Shown: piece after piece, positions 34,940 to 46,602 of the stretch
How the letters are laid out: each line of letters starts with the position of its first letter
Position numbering within the stretch: position 1 is the first letter of the stretch
Assembly: GCA_012861695.1 (NCBI GenBank)
Contig: JAAOOA010000060.1
Location: 11,395,449-11,459,448 of the forward strand
Source: Trematomus loennbergii
Lineage: Eukaryota; Chordata; Actinopteri; Perciformes; Nototheniidae
Direction of reading: 5' to 3'
DNA length: 64,000 nucleotides
Program-made: the position numbers and the translations under genes
The notes under the pieces: model-generated
What the model saw: only the letters and a program-made list of their open reading frames with translations
Told to the model about the DNA's origin: nothing
Database searches by the model: none

Positions 34940-36200
34940 TCCAACAGAAGCCGTCCCCAGTCTCTCCTACATGAAAAACTACCACAAAGCCACAGAAATC
35001 TAACACAAACACATATTCCCGGAACTTTAAATTGGTGTTTGTTTCCCCGGGGACTCTTTTGTTCGCACACCATGGAAGTAAAACAGGACAGGTGAGTGTT
35101 TAGAACATTATACGTTGTTTTATATGTACCTTTACAATAACGCTCTCAAAGCTTTATCATAGACGCTCCATGTTGTTTGACGGAGACACGGAAAATGGCT
35201 CCGCTAATCACTCAATACAATCACCTCTACAGGTGGGAGAGTAAACAGCAGTGGTTCAGTTAACCTGCAGATTGTATCGACATTCAATAAAGTTGTTGTT
35301 TTTTAAAAACGTAACACGTGCTTGTGTCATTATTCTAATGTAAATATGACATATTTTCCTGTGCAAAACATCTAACAAGCCTTACTGTGTCGACTCTGCA
35401 AAACATGGATACCCTGGGGAAAAAACAGCCAATCAGAAAGGCCTTTGTGATTACCGAGGTTTGTTGCCAAGTAGGTTAACTCATAGGAGGAATTTGTCTT
35501 GGTGTTTTTGGTGCATATACATAAACATGCACATACAAATATTTACATTGAATACTGATGGAATAGGTATACCTGTGCATATGTGCATTTTACTTTATCA
35601 GGCTATTTTTCTAAACAGTTTCTAAAAAGTACAATATTTAAACAAACATAACACTACGAATAACATTATTACATTACATGTATTGTATAAGCAACAATGT
35701 TTAACATATAATGACTGTTGCCCATACTGCTGGCCAAGTTCCCATAAATAAAATCTAAATCTTAAGCCTGATCTGCACTGTATTTAAAAAAAAAGGCTAT
35801 TATTTGCATTAATAAACAGAACAGGACACGCTAAAGCACTATTGTATATTGGGACATCATTGCAGTAAGAAAGTGTTTGGTTGAAAGGCAAAATCCTCCA
35901 GACTATAGTGACTAAAATGTTTTTATTTCTAAACAAAACTGGGTTTTTTTCCACATTATTTGGTGACACTCAGAGGAGAGGGTTTCTGGTTTTAGTTCAT
36001 ATTTAATCTTATTCTAAAAAATTAAATATGTGTTTTAATGAGTGTGAAGCTGTCAGCATCACTTTACTGCTGCCATTAATTATCAAATAGCTCCATCTTG
36101 GGCAAACATCTCTGCTGTTGACATGTTGGGTTAGTGACTCCCAACATGAGGTCTGGGGCCCTCCAGGGGTCCGCCAGAGGGCTACAAACATGACGTCAAT
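34940..36200. other. Gene-free stretch
   Basis: AT-rich sequence without supportable genes. TTTACAATAACGCTCTCAAAG near 35,130 and the ATAAA-containing words near 35,285 and 35,747 are not linked to any exon. Confidence 0.5.
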
Positions 36201-36455
36201 TCCACTTGTTATTTCCCTCCTTTATTGTCCAAATAAATATGTTTTCCTCACCATCATTTCCCCATATCATGAAGACACATAGATAATGGTGCAAGACTAA
36301 TGTGCAAGTAATGCAGGAGAAGTGAAATATATATAAATTAAAAATAGTTAAAAATAGAATGTAATAGTATGAACATGCCATCCACTTGTTACTTCCCTCT
36401 TTTATATTGTCCAAATAAATATATTTGTCTTACCACAAGTCATTTCCCCTCTGTC
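36201..36455. repeat. Local duplication, about 180-bp period
   Basis: TCCACTTGTTATTTCCCTCC ... TTGTCCAAATAAATATG at 36,201 recurs with small changes at 36,381 (TCCACTTGTTACTTCCCTCT ... TTGTCCAAATAAATATA), both followed by TCATTTCCCC-type sequence. Confidence 0.75.
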
Positions 36456-36639
36456 ATCACCCCATATGAAGTCATTATTCTTAAACCACACTGTAATATG
36501 CAACATTAAGCATATTGTACTATTTTTTTTTAAATTACATTTATATAGTTAACTTCTTCTGCATTACTACATTGGTCTTGCAACATTATTTTTGCACAAT
36601 TATATATTGTCTGTTTCTTCTTGCACCATTTTCTATTGT

Positions 36640-36752
36640 TTTTTTGTGTATGTCTCATGTTGCATTGTTTGAGGAGCATGGGACTTGAGATTGCATTATC
36701 CACACTGTAGCAGCTGTGCATATGACAATAAAACCTTTGAATCTTGAATTTG
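36640..36752 (+). mobile_element. LINE-type 3' tail just upstream of the tbx20 promoter
   Basis: TATGACAATAAAACCTTTGAA and TCTTGAATT form the same type of tail seen at 51,405-51,450 and 62,985-63,020 (GACAATAAAGCCTTGAAACT, GACAATAACAGCCTTGAATC). The tail ends only a few bases before the TATA-like box at 36,758. Confidence 0.6.
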
Positions 36753-36757
36753 ACATG

Positions 36758-36766
36758 TATAAAAAG
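36758..36766 (+). promoter_or_regulatory. tbx20: TATA-like box of tbx20
   Basis: TATAAAAAG lies about 430 bases before the start codon, and inverted CCAAT motifs (ATTGGCTGC near 36,791 and GATTGGAGG near 36,841) follow. If it is used, transcription would begin near 36,788-36,795 and the 5' UTR would be about 400 nt. It abuts a retroposon tail, so a different start site is possible. Confidence 0.45.
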
Positions 36767-37189
36767 CCCCTGACAGCTTCAGGATTTGTAATTGGCTGCT
36801 GCTGTGGGACAGTGGGAGTGTGACGTGGAAACAGACGCAGTGATTGGAGGGAGGCCGGGAATTATAAGGGGAGGCTGCCTCGGACTGAAGCTTCCCAAAG
36901 AGCAGCGGCTTCAGATCAGGCACCGCAGGACAGAGTTAGTGGAGTCAGAGCCTCTTCCTCCACCATGCAACCGACAACTCGACTCACAACCCGGCAGTAA
37001 CAAGTGTTTCCAAAGCGGCGAATATTTATGCGAGAAGAGTGTGCGTAAAGAGCGAGGACAAATTGTGCGTAATTTCCCCTTTTTTCTCTCTTGGAGTGAA
37101 AAAGCAGCGGGGTTAAGCTTTTCCTGGAGGATTTTTTTATTTATTTTTCATTTAAAGGGGAGTATTTTGGTCACAGATTTATCACCGAC

Positions 37190-37319
37190 ATGGAGTACAC
37201 GTCGTCCCCGAAACCGCAGCTCTCGTCCCGGGCAAATGCTTTCTCCATAGCCGCCCTGATGTCCAGTGGGAAGCCCAATAAGGACAAGGAGACGGAGGAG
37301 AACACCATCAAGCCTCTGG
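37190..37319 (+). CDS. tbx20: tbx20 coding exon 1
   Basis: Encodes residues 1-43 (starting [19 protein letters not shown]) and the first base of codon 44. The donor is CTGG/GTGAGC. The eh1-like FSIAAL motif, which in T-box repressors can bind Groucho, lies here. Confidence 0.95.
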
Positions 37320-40300
37320 GTGAGCATGGAAGAGTGCATGGGGAATTAAATATAAAGTACATTTGAGTCCAAATCAGGTGATTTTATGCGTAATATTATA
37401 ACTGTTAAAGGAAGGATTTAAGTGGAGACATGCAGCCAATGTAGCAACAGAGAGGAACAAATACCAAACTGCAATCAATTCTCTATTTAAATAATCTACA
37501 AGTGTGATAACATGCCAAGACAGCTAAATAAATATATATACTTTAAGCGAATAAAGTAATACATTGTGCTAAAAAAACGGTGCAAAAAGGGAACAGTCAA
37601 GGCTTCAGACAAGAACATAAATAAATCCTGATAATTTCACACAAATATATAGCTTGTTATATTTACAAGGGAGTGTGTTTTTCGTTATTTCGAAAAAAAA
37701 TTGCACTTTTTCTATTCTTTCAGTCATTAGTTATGATTTAAAACACGAAGGAGGAATGTGATTTGAATTGTGTGGTTTGTTTTTTACAAAAAATAAATAC
37801 TGATAATTTAAGCCTATACCTCACTGGGTTTTGGAGCAGATCACGGCAAACATGAAATACAATATGAATGTCTTTTCATATTAATGTATGTCTTAAATGG
37901 AACAATGTGTGTTATTGAAGCTAGTGCAAAGTGTGCCGGATTTCATCAAAGTAAAGTAAGGGATGCGCAAAATGTTTTATTGATTAATAAAACAACGGCA
38001 TTTATTATTTTTAAAACGTGGTTCATTCCCCTTAACGACGAACATTAAAGCTGTAGCCTAAATGCCAAATATAAAATGTTGTTCCTTTTTATTTCCCATT
38101 ACCCAGGGCACAGCACAGTATGGATAATCTAGAAATAACAATGATTAAAAAGTGCTAAATACATGAAATTATAGACTTTTTATTAGATATATTCTCTTGT
38201 ATCTGATTAAACAGAGCTTCAGATTCAGAATACTAAATATTAAATTAACATATTAAAAATGTGTCTTGGGCACTGGCGAATAAAATAAAATAACACTCAT
38301 CATACACATTATACAAAAGACAACAACTCACACCACAAAATAGAAATTGCATCAAGTGTCAGAGCTTCATGTTGGCAATAAATTCCCAAAAATCCTCCTC
38401 ACACTTCTGCTTATTTTCTTTTTCTAAAAAAAAAAAGAACAATTTGTGGAGAAGTCTTCCTGCACGCAGCAGTCCCTCGCGGACCTATCCTCGCTGGAGG
38501 GGCACGGGACTACAGCGGGAGCGCGCCCGCGGTGTGCACGGAGCCGCTCATCCCAACCAACCCCGGGGTCCCGAGCGAGGAGATGGCGAAGATCTCGTGC
38601 TGCCTCGAGACCAAAGAGCTGTGGGACAAATTCCACGACCTCGGCACCGAGATGATCATCACCAAGTCCGGAAGGTAGACCAATCAAATGTCTGTGTACA
38701 GATGTGATTCATTCTTATAAAAGGTCCTTTTCATTTTACTTTACTGACTTTTATGAATATGTTGTTACTTTATTATATATCCAAGAGTCTCATGCAAGAT
38801 ACAAAATATAATAAAATAATAATAATAATTGTCTCCCCCCTTTTTTGTATTTTTACTTATTTTATGGCTTGTGAGCTGAGCTGTGTGATTTTTGTATTTT
38901 ATTTACAGCACTTTAGTCTAGAGGTTTTAAAGTGCTTTACAAATACATCTTTATTGTATATATGATGCAGTCTTATAAAAGGCAATTGTTCCTGTTATTT
39001 ATATAGGGCCGAAACCTTTATGCAGATTTTTTTCGTAAATGGTGAATGAATGCTTTAATGCGAAAACAACGCACACAAATATGTAGCCTGCTCTCTTCTT
39101 GAGGTGTCCAGGTTCTTTGTCACAATCCTCAGCTTTGGAAATATATTAAATTAGAAGAATCCTGCAGCCCTCTGACAGCAGATCTGTGAACAGTGAACAC
39201 ACTGCAGAGTTCACGTGCTGATAAACACCTTAATCTAATGTTGTACCTAACGTCCTGAGAGCAACAACGAGTTATGGGACCATATAAAGCCTTATTCAAC
39301 CACCACTGGGTGTGCACTTATACAAGTGAATGCATGCATGTAGAAAGCCGAAGCCAGATGTATATTTGTATTCTTTTCAAAAGTATAACATTAGGCCTGT
39401 ATTTCTGCACAGTGACCTGCGTGTAAAAGCAAGAGAGTGTTTTGTTATAAATAATGTCATGCCGTTTTAGCAACGAAAAGGGGGGGTGCATTCAGTTAGA
39501 AGAAATACACATGATTGTTAATTTATTGGATCCTCACTGTGTTTTTTATTTTACATTTCTAATGAATTTCAAGGCAACAACATAACAAAAATAGACAAAG
39601 ATTTTAGAAGGGACTTTTTCCTCCACCGATTTTATTCGGGCTTGGAAATAACATTTAGGAAATAAAAAATATTGAATAAGAAATAAATGAAAATCAAAGA
39701 AACCAAAAATATTCTTTGTGGCCATTGTATTCTCCGGGAGAGGAAATGGGGGCAATTGGATGTTTTTCAGTAGTTTCAAGTAAGCAACATGACCATACAT
39801 GTACCACAATAATTAAAAAACACCGGTCTCCTCTCCATCAGGAGGATGTTCCCCACCATCCGGGTCTCTTTCTCCGGGGTGGACCAGGACTCCAAGTACA
39901 TCGTGTTGATGGACATCGTCCCGGTGGACAACAAGCGGTACCGGTACGCTTACCACCGGTCCTCCTGGCTGGTGGCCGGCAAGGCCGACCCTCCTCTGCC
40001 CGCCAGGTACACCCTCTCACCGGGACACAAACCGGGCCACCTGTCATGGCCCACCGTAGAAAATACAGACTGTGAAAATCAATGACTGTTTTTAAAGTGT
40101 CAAGGCTATATCATCTTTTAATTTAGTTTATGTACCTGACAGACAGACACGCTATTCATCGTTTTTATTGAACAACATGTGGGCCATATAGAAAACTGGA
40201 GAGCAAAGAGCTAATGGAGACCGATGAAATAATGTAATTGTTTACCAGGAAGCATCTGGGAACATTCATGCCATGCTGATTGATGTCATGAAGATGTCAA

Positions 40301-43300
40301 TTCAACAATAGGCCAGATGAAGTCGTATTTGCTATTAATCCAGGCAATGACAGTGAGGTCATGTCCTCGGTATTTTCTTCGGATCATTTGCAGGTTTTAG
40401 AGTCAATAGGATTCTCAAATTTGACCATTTTAAGCCTAGCAAAAATAAGTTACTATATACATTTGAAATTTGAAATGATTCCAATTTTGTGTCTGGGGTT
40501 ATATTGAGGGACGTGATATCCAAATATATAAGACTAAGAAATTATTAGATGAGGCAACTATTAAAAGGGTTATTTTAATACATTATTTAATATATTTCCG
40601 GGGAAAAGCGGATTTATGATTGAGTGTACACTAATAATTACAGTCTACACATATAATGCTAATTTTGAATTTACATGTATATACGCTAATTCTTTAATTT
40701 GTAAATCATAAAAAATATTTGTATTTAATTAAATGGATTTTGATTTGTCCTGTAGCCATGCAATGTTTAAATTAACCTCGAAAATAATTTAAAACTATAA
40801 ATTAAATATTTCTCCAATATTTAACGATCATATGGAACGCGGTTGCTGGGTGAATTATTATTAATTATACTTTTCCTACTGGCCTTTTTTCAGAGCTGTG
40901 TTGATAGGTTATCAAACACCGCTCAGCCAATCACAGTTGAGAATGTGACGGGTTTTTTTCTTCTTCTTCCTCCTCAGGTTGTACGTGCACCCGGACTCCC
41001 CGTTCACCGGAGAGCAGCTCGTGAAGCAAATGGTTTCCTTCGAGAAAGTGAAACTGACGAACAACGAGCTGGACCAACACGGACATGTGAGCGCGTGTTA
41101 CTCTCTACTCTGTCTTTGTTTAGGTTAACACACTAACGCACACGATCCAAATCAGTCAGTCAAGTCGCCATTCAAGTAATAAATCCGCGTCACGTAGGCC
41201 GTAAAACCAATGCTTAGGTTTTACAATATATAATATATTACTGTCTGTAATTATTCCAATGCTTTAAGTCCTGAATTCAAAATCTTACCTCAGTAAAAGT
41301 ACAAAATCAGCAAATTGTTCTTACATTTAAAAAGTAATCATTATGCAGAAAAATTGCTTTGATGTGTGTGTATAATTACATTCATCATACTATGTGACAT
41401 GTATAGATAATGTTGCATCAATAAGCATTTTATTAACAAAGTTCTGATTTCATTTTTGTAAAATATTTAAATAATTTGACTATTTTGTGGAGTTAGTCCA
41501 ATAGTTTTTTATAGATGCATTTAGCTAAAGCTGTTTAATAAATGTAGTGGAGTAAAATTACATTATTTCCCATATTAATGTAGTAGAGTAGAAGTATAAA
41601 GTAGCATTAAATGGAAATACTCAAGTACAAGTACCTCCAAATTGGGTACTACAGTACTATTTCCCACCTCTGGAAACATTGTGAAAATACATTAAGATTG
41701 CTGCATTTTACCAGAAAGGAAATATTTGTGCCTGCTTATATTTGAGCTTTGTATAAAACTGTACTTAAAATGACTATTATTTTTATTTGTGTTTAGGACT
41801 TCTGTTCAAAGGTTTTGTTTTAATTTCTGACTTACTAAATGTGTCAGTTGAATTCTGGATATCGACCAAATTGCATGTGAAAACATTTTTTTAAAGGATC
41901 TTACAGAAATAGAGTTTCCATTGCAAAGCTTTGTCTCTGTGTCAGGTTCAAAGGCCGCTGGGACTTTATAATTACTCGCCTGTCAAGAGCAAGTCGCTCC
42001 TCTAATCCTCCTTTCCCTGAAGGCACCACGCCAAGCACAAGCAGGGAGCAGGAAAACATTTCAGAACCAAAAACATCTGAAGTTTATCCATGAATTAGCC
42101 GTTGGTTGGACACAGCCTGAAAAACAAGGTGATTATTATCTTAGAGGGTTTTATAACCAGTCCAAAAATAGCTCCTAATGTTCACATGGAAGTAACCAAA
42201 ACAAACAAAGAGCACATCGAACAAAAACAGGCTTTACTCTAAATCCCTTATCCAGATAGTGAATATTCATATTTCATAAAGTCAATATTTTTACTTAAGC
42301 TGCTTGTTTTACCAAAAATAAATTCATAAAATGGGGCGAAGCCTGCGAGCTAGTTCAGGCAGTCAACTCGAGCACTTATGCTGCATTCATACATAACGCC
42401 CCTTGCCACACTACAACCAACCAAACAGAGTCTCCTTAATATTTAACCTGCCAGATCTCTCTCCATGCATTGCTTGCTGCTGCTATCGCTGCAGCTACCT
42501 CTACGTCGCTGCTGCTCGCCTGCCCCACCACCACCCCAGCTTCCACCTGTAGGCTCGGGGGGGTTAGTTATTTAATCATCACTCATCGTGCTATGTATAT
42601 CTGTGGAGTGATGAGGCCCGAGCCTAGACGCCAAACTCAACTATATGCTGCTTCTAATAAACATGTTGAAGAAACACGTGAGTTGTCTGACTGAAATATC
42701 AGAAAAGAAAGAAACAGAACAACACGTTAATTAAGATGGGTGCAAGGGTCATTCTGGTGCTTCTGATCATATCACATGATCTTCATCAGCAGCTTGAGTT
42801 CGCCCAGTTTTCATTAAAACGTTGGCATTCAAATCAACAATATTTTTGCAGCACTTTAAAGACTTCTTAAACTAAAAGATGACTTTTAAATGTGTTTAAA
42901 TAATTAAACATAAGCACTTTATCCTTTTAATGTTGTTGGATAATGTGTGAACAATTCTGGAGTAAAACTTTCAATTTTTTTGTTTGTCAACAGGATGAAT
43001 TCTCATGTATTTTCTCAACATGTTTTCCATTGTTTAGTCTATAAAACGTCAAACGGCAGTGAAAACAACCTTCCTTTTTCCCCAAAGCCCAGTGGGATGC
43101 CTTCAAGCTAACTACGTAGCAATGATACATGTGTCATTACCAAAAAGTGATGAACACAGGATTCCTGCCACCTTTTTCTACACCTTGACCGTCACTTTGA
43201 CCGTCTGTCTTCACTGTTGACCCTTCACGTTTCCCATTGACCGCCATTCATTCTTGCATTCACTTGTCCTCCGGCAGATCATCCTGAACTCCATGCACAA

Positions 43301-45109
43301 GTACCAGCCTCGGGTCCACATCATCAAGAAGAAGGACCACACCGCCTCGCTGCTCAACCTCAAGTCGGAGGAGTTTCGCACCTTCGTCTTCACGGAGACC
43401 GTCTTCACCGCCGTCACGGCCTATCAGAACCAGCTGGTGAGTGATGGGAATTAAAGGGCGATGTCTTTCTTCTTCTTTGGATCAACTTGTAAACACTGCT
43501 CTTGCTTCCCATTAAAAGGAGAAGCTTCAAGACACATAGAGTAGCTTTTAATTATATCAAAGTAATTGGTCAAGTATTTAAAAAGTTCAATATAGGCTTT
43601 GAAAATGTTGTAGAGCAGGAATGTTAAACTCAAATACACAGTGGGCCAAAATAAAAAAAATGGGTACTAGTCGAGGGCCGGACTGGTTCAATGTTTATTG
43701 CAGAACTTATTGAAATGAACTTATTGCACATATTAAACCTGGAACTAACAAAGCTTAATTATTGCCTATAAAAACAACATTAAACATTAAATAATCAGTT
43801 GCATTCATTTCTTATGGCTCTATCTGCAGAGTCATCTCTTATGATTACATTTTCCCACAGGCCAACAACAGCTTCAAGAAAACTATTTCCCTCAAAGAAC
43901 AAACCAAACATGCCCTGTTGTCGTGAGAGAAAAAGTGCAGAAGGAAACATGCATGTAAACTCAGTGTGCTGCTCTGTGATGCTAGTTCAAGCCAGATACT
44001 TGGCATCTCATCTTGGGTGCAAGTTCATCAATGTTTGGGGTCAGGCTCTGAGCTGAGGAGACCCTCAGGATTGAGTGAAGGTGTGCGTGCAATATACCGG
44101 AGGGCCAGATCTAATAGTAATTAAAAATTATCCTGCGGGCCGAAATTAAATCCACCAAGGGCCTGGTTTGGCCCCGGGCCTTGAGTTTGACACATGTGTT
44201 GAGAGTATTGAAAAGTATCAATGGAAATACAGAAGGACAGTACCTGGCTAAGTATCAAAGTTAATAAATATCTTTGAATCCTGAGCTCTGTTGTGTTTTG
44301 TAAAGAGAGCGAGTGTTGGGGCGGGAGGAAACGCAGAAACAGAAGGAGAAATGTTTTTACATTTTAAAATAAGGAGACGCATTTACGCTCCGGTGTTTCC
44401 CAGATCACCAAACTGAAGATCGACAGCAACCCGTTCGCCAAAGGTTTCCGGGACTCCTCGCGGCTGACGGACATGGAGAGGTACAGGGGATTCTGGGTCC
44501 TGCGCCGTGTGTTTACTCACGATAAGATACAAGAGTGTGTGTGTGTGTGTGAGACCGCTGCTTTACAGAAGCTACCGTGTTATATGTCTCTGTGTGTTCT
44601 TTCTTCCTTTCCTTCTTTCCTCAATAGTCATTTTTTCTTTTACATTCTTCCTGTTTTGACCTCTTTCCATATTTCCTTTCTTTTGTATTGTATCGTGTTT
44701 CTTTCCTTTCTTCTCTTTTTCCCGGCCTGTCCTTCCTCCCTCTGTCTTTGAGTCTGTCCATTCCTTCTGACCTGCTCGTCTCCGTCATTCTTCCTTTTTT
44801 TATTTTGAGTATTTTGTTTCTCTCTAGTTTTGTACAAACGTTTATTTCCTTCTTCGATATATTTTCTTTTCCTCTCTTCCGGTCTTCAACCTTACATTCT
44901 TATATTTCTTTATTTTGTGTTTTTCCTTATCTTCATCCCATCCTCCTATATCATATATGATGTCTTCCCTTCTCTTTCTTTTTTCTTATCTTTCCTCCAC
45001 GTCAGCTCTCCATCTTCTATCTCTCTTTGTCTGTTCTTTGCCTCTCCATTTACTCTCTTAAGTTCATGCTGTTTTACGTACTGTACCATATTGTGCATAA
45101 CAAATCGAT

Positions 45110-45148
<39 letters not shown>

Positions 45149-45747
45149 ACACAATCCCCGTCCAAAGGATTTTTATTGACGCTGCCAAAACACACACTTC
45201 TCGTAATTCCTGATTCCGGCACTACGGCCAAAATCAGCTGACAAAATCAAACCATCTGCCCATTTCCCTCGATCGAACAATCTGAAGCAGAGACGTCCAA
45301 ATCTGAGATCCAGACACCCCCCCCCTTCCTCTTCCTCCCACCCCCCCCCCCTCCCCTCCTCCATCCTCCTCCTCTCCTCTTCTTCTCTTCTGTGTCTTTC
45401 TCTTTTTGAGGGCTGTGAATTAGACCTGATCAATTGATCTTCGGGGAGCTGCAGAAATCACATTAGTCTGGAGTCGGCCACTGCACTAAAACACACTGTA
45501 ATTCAATTGGCTGCAGTGACTGATAGAAACCAGTATGCAGCCCCCCCTCTTCCCCCTCCCTCGCCCCTCGTGCATTGTGGGAGTTCGCTGTGGCCTCTGT
45601 GCCGGAGGGGCCCGACGCTGATAAAACACACACATTTGTACTCCTCTGCTGACAGATATTGCACTTTCCTAACCTAATTGGAGCTGCAGAGGGAGGGGGG
45701 GCTGCTAATGTGGACGCATGGCTCTTATGATGCAGACCACTTGCCTG

Positions 45748-45818
<71 letters not shown>

Positions 45819-45984
45819 TGCGCACACAAACACACACACACACAGATGCACACACACACACACACACAACAAACACACACACACACGTGCCCACTGCCTC
45901 CCCCAACAATTTGTGTCACTGTGTTTGAGAAGTGCTATCTGACAAGACTCAAATGAGCTAATGGACTTTGTGGGATAGTACACA

Positions 45985-46025
<41 letters not shown>

Positions 46026-46547
46026 AACATATACATGCACAGTCAGTACAAACATATCAGACAACTACAAATGTGCAAACACAGACGAAGTTGGTAAACG
46101 TTATTTTTATTGTGGCTAGGATTTTTTAAAGCAAAATTAATTGATAATTAAGGTAAAAATAATGAAGAAAGTCACATATTTTATTGTAATGCTGGAACTA
46201 CAAGAAAATAATTGTATTCAAGTTTAATGCTGGTAGCACATATTTTGTATACACATTTTAGAAGTAAAAATGCAGATGCTCATGTTCCACAATTATCTGC
46301 TGTGAAAATCCTCATAAACAAGAATATGTGTTATTTGTTTTGGGGTGCGTGATGAGTCGCTACAAGAGAAGCAAAGAGATTTATTTTGGGGCTCTCTCTT
46401 CGGCTTTTGCTGCAGGGAAAGTGTTGAGAATCTGATCCACAAGCACTCGTACGCCCGGTCGCCGATCAGGACCTACGCCGGAGACGAGGAGAACATGAGT
46501 GAGGACGGACTGAGCATACACAACAGAGGTGAGAGCGCGCGCACACA

Positions 46548-46602
<55 letters not shown>

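Noticed and set aside
36792..37250. 152-codon plus frame over the tbx20 start
   Set aside because: It overlaps the 5' UTR and exon 1 in another frame, and the Tbx20 N-terminus is clearly in the frame starting at 37,190.
44640..45140. Lys/Arg/Glu-rich minus and Phe/Ser-rich plus frames in tbx20 intron 6
   Set aside because: They are low-complexity translations of a TTCC/TTTC pyrimidine tract within an intron.
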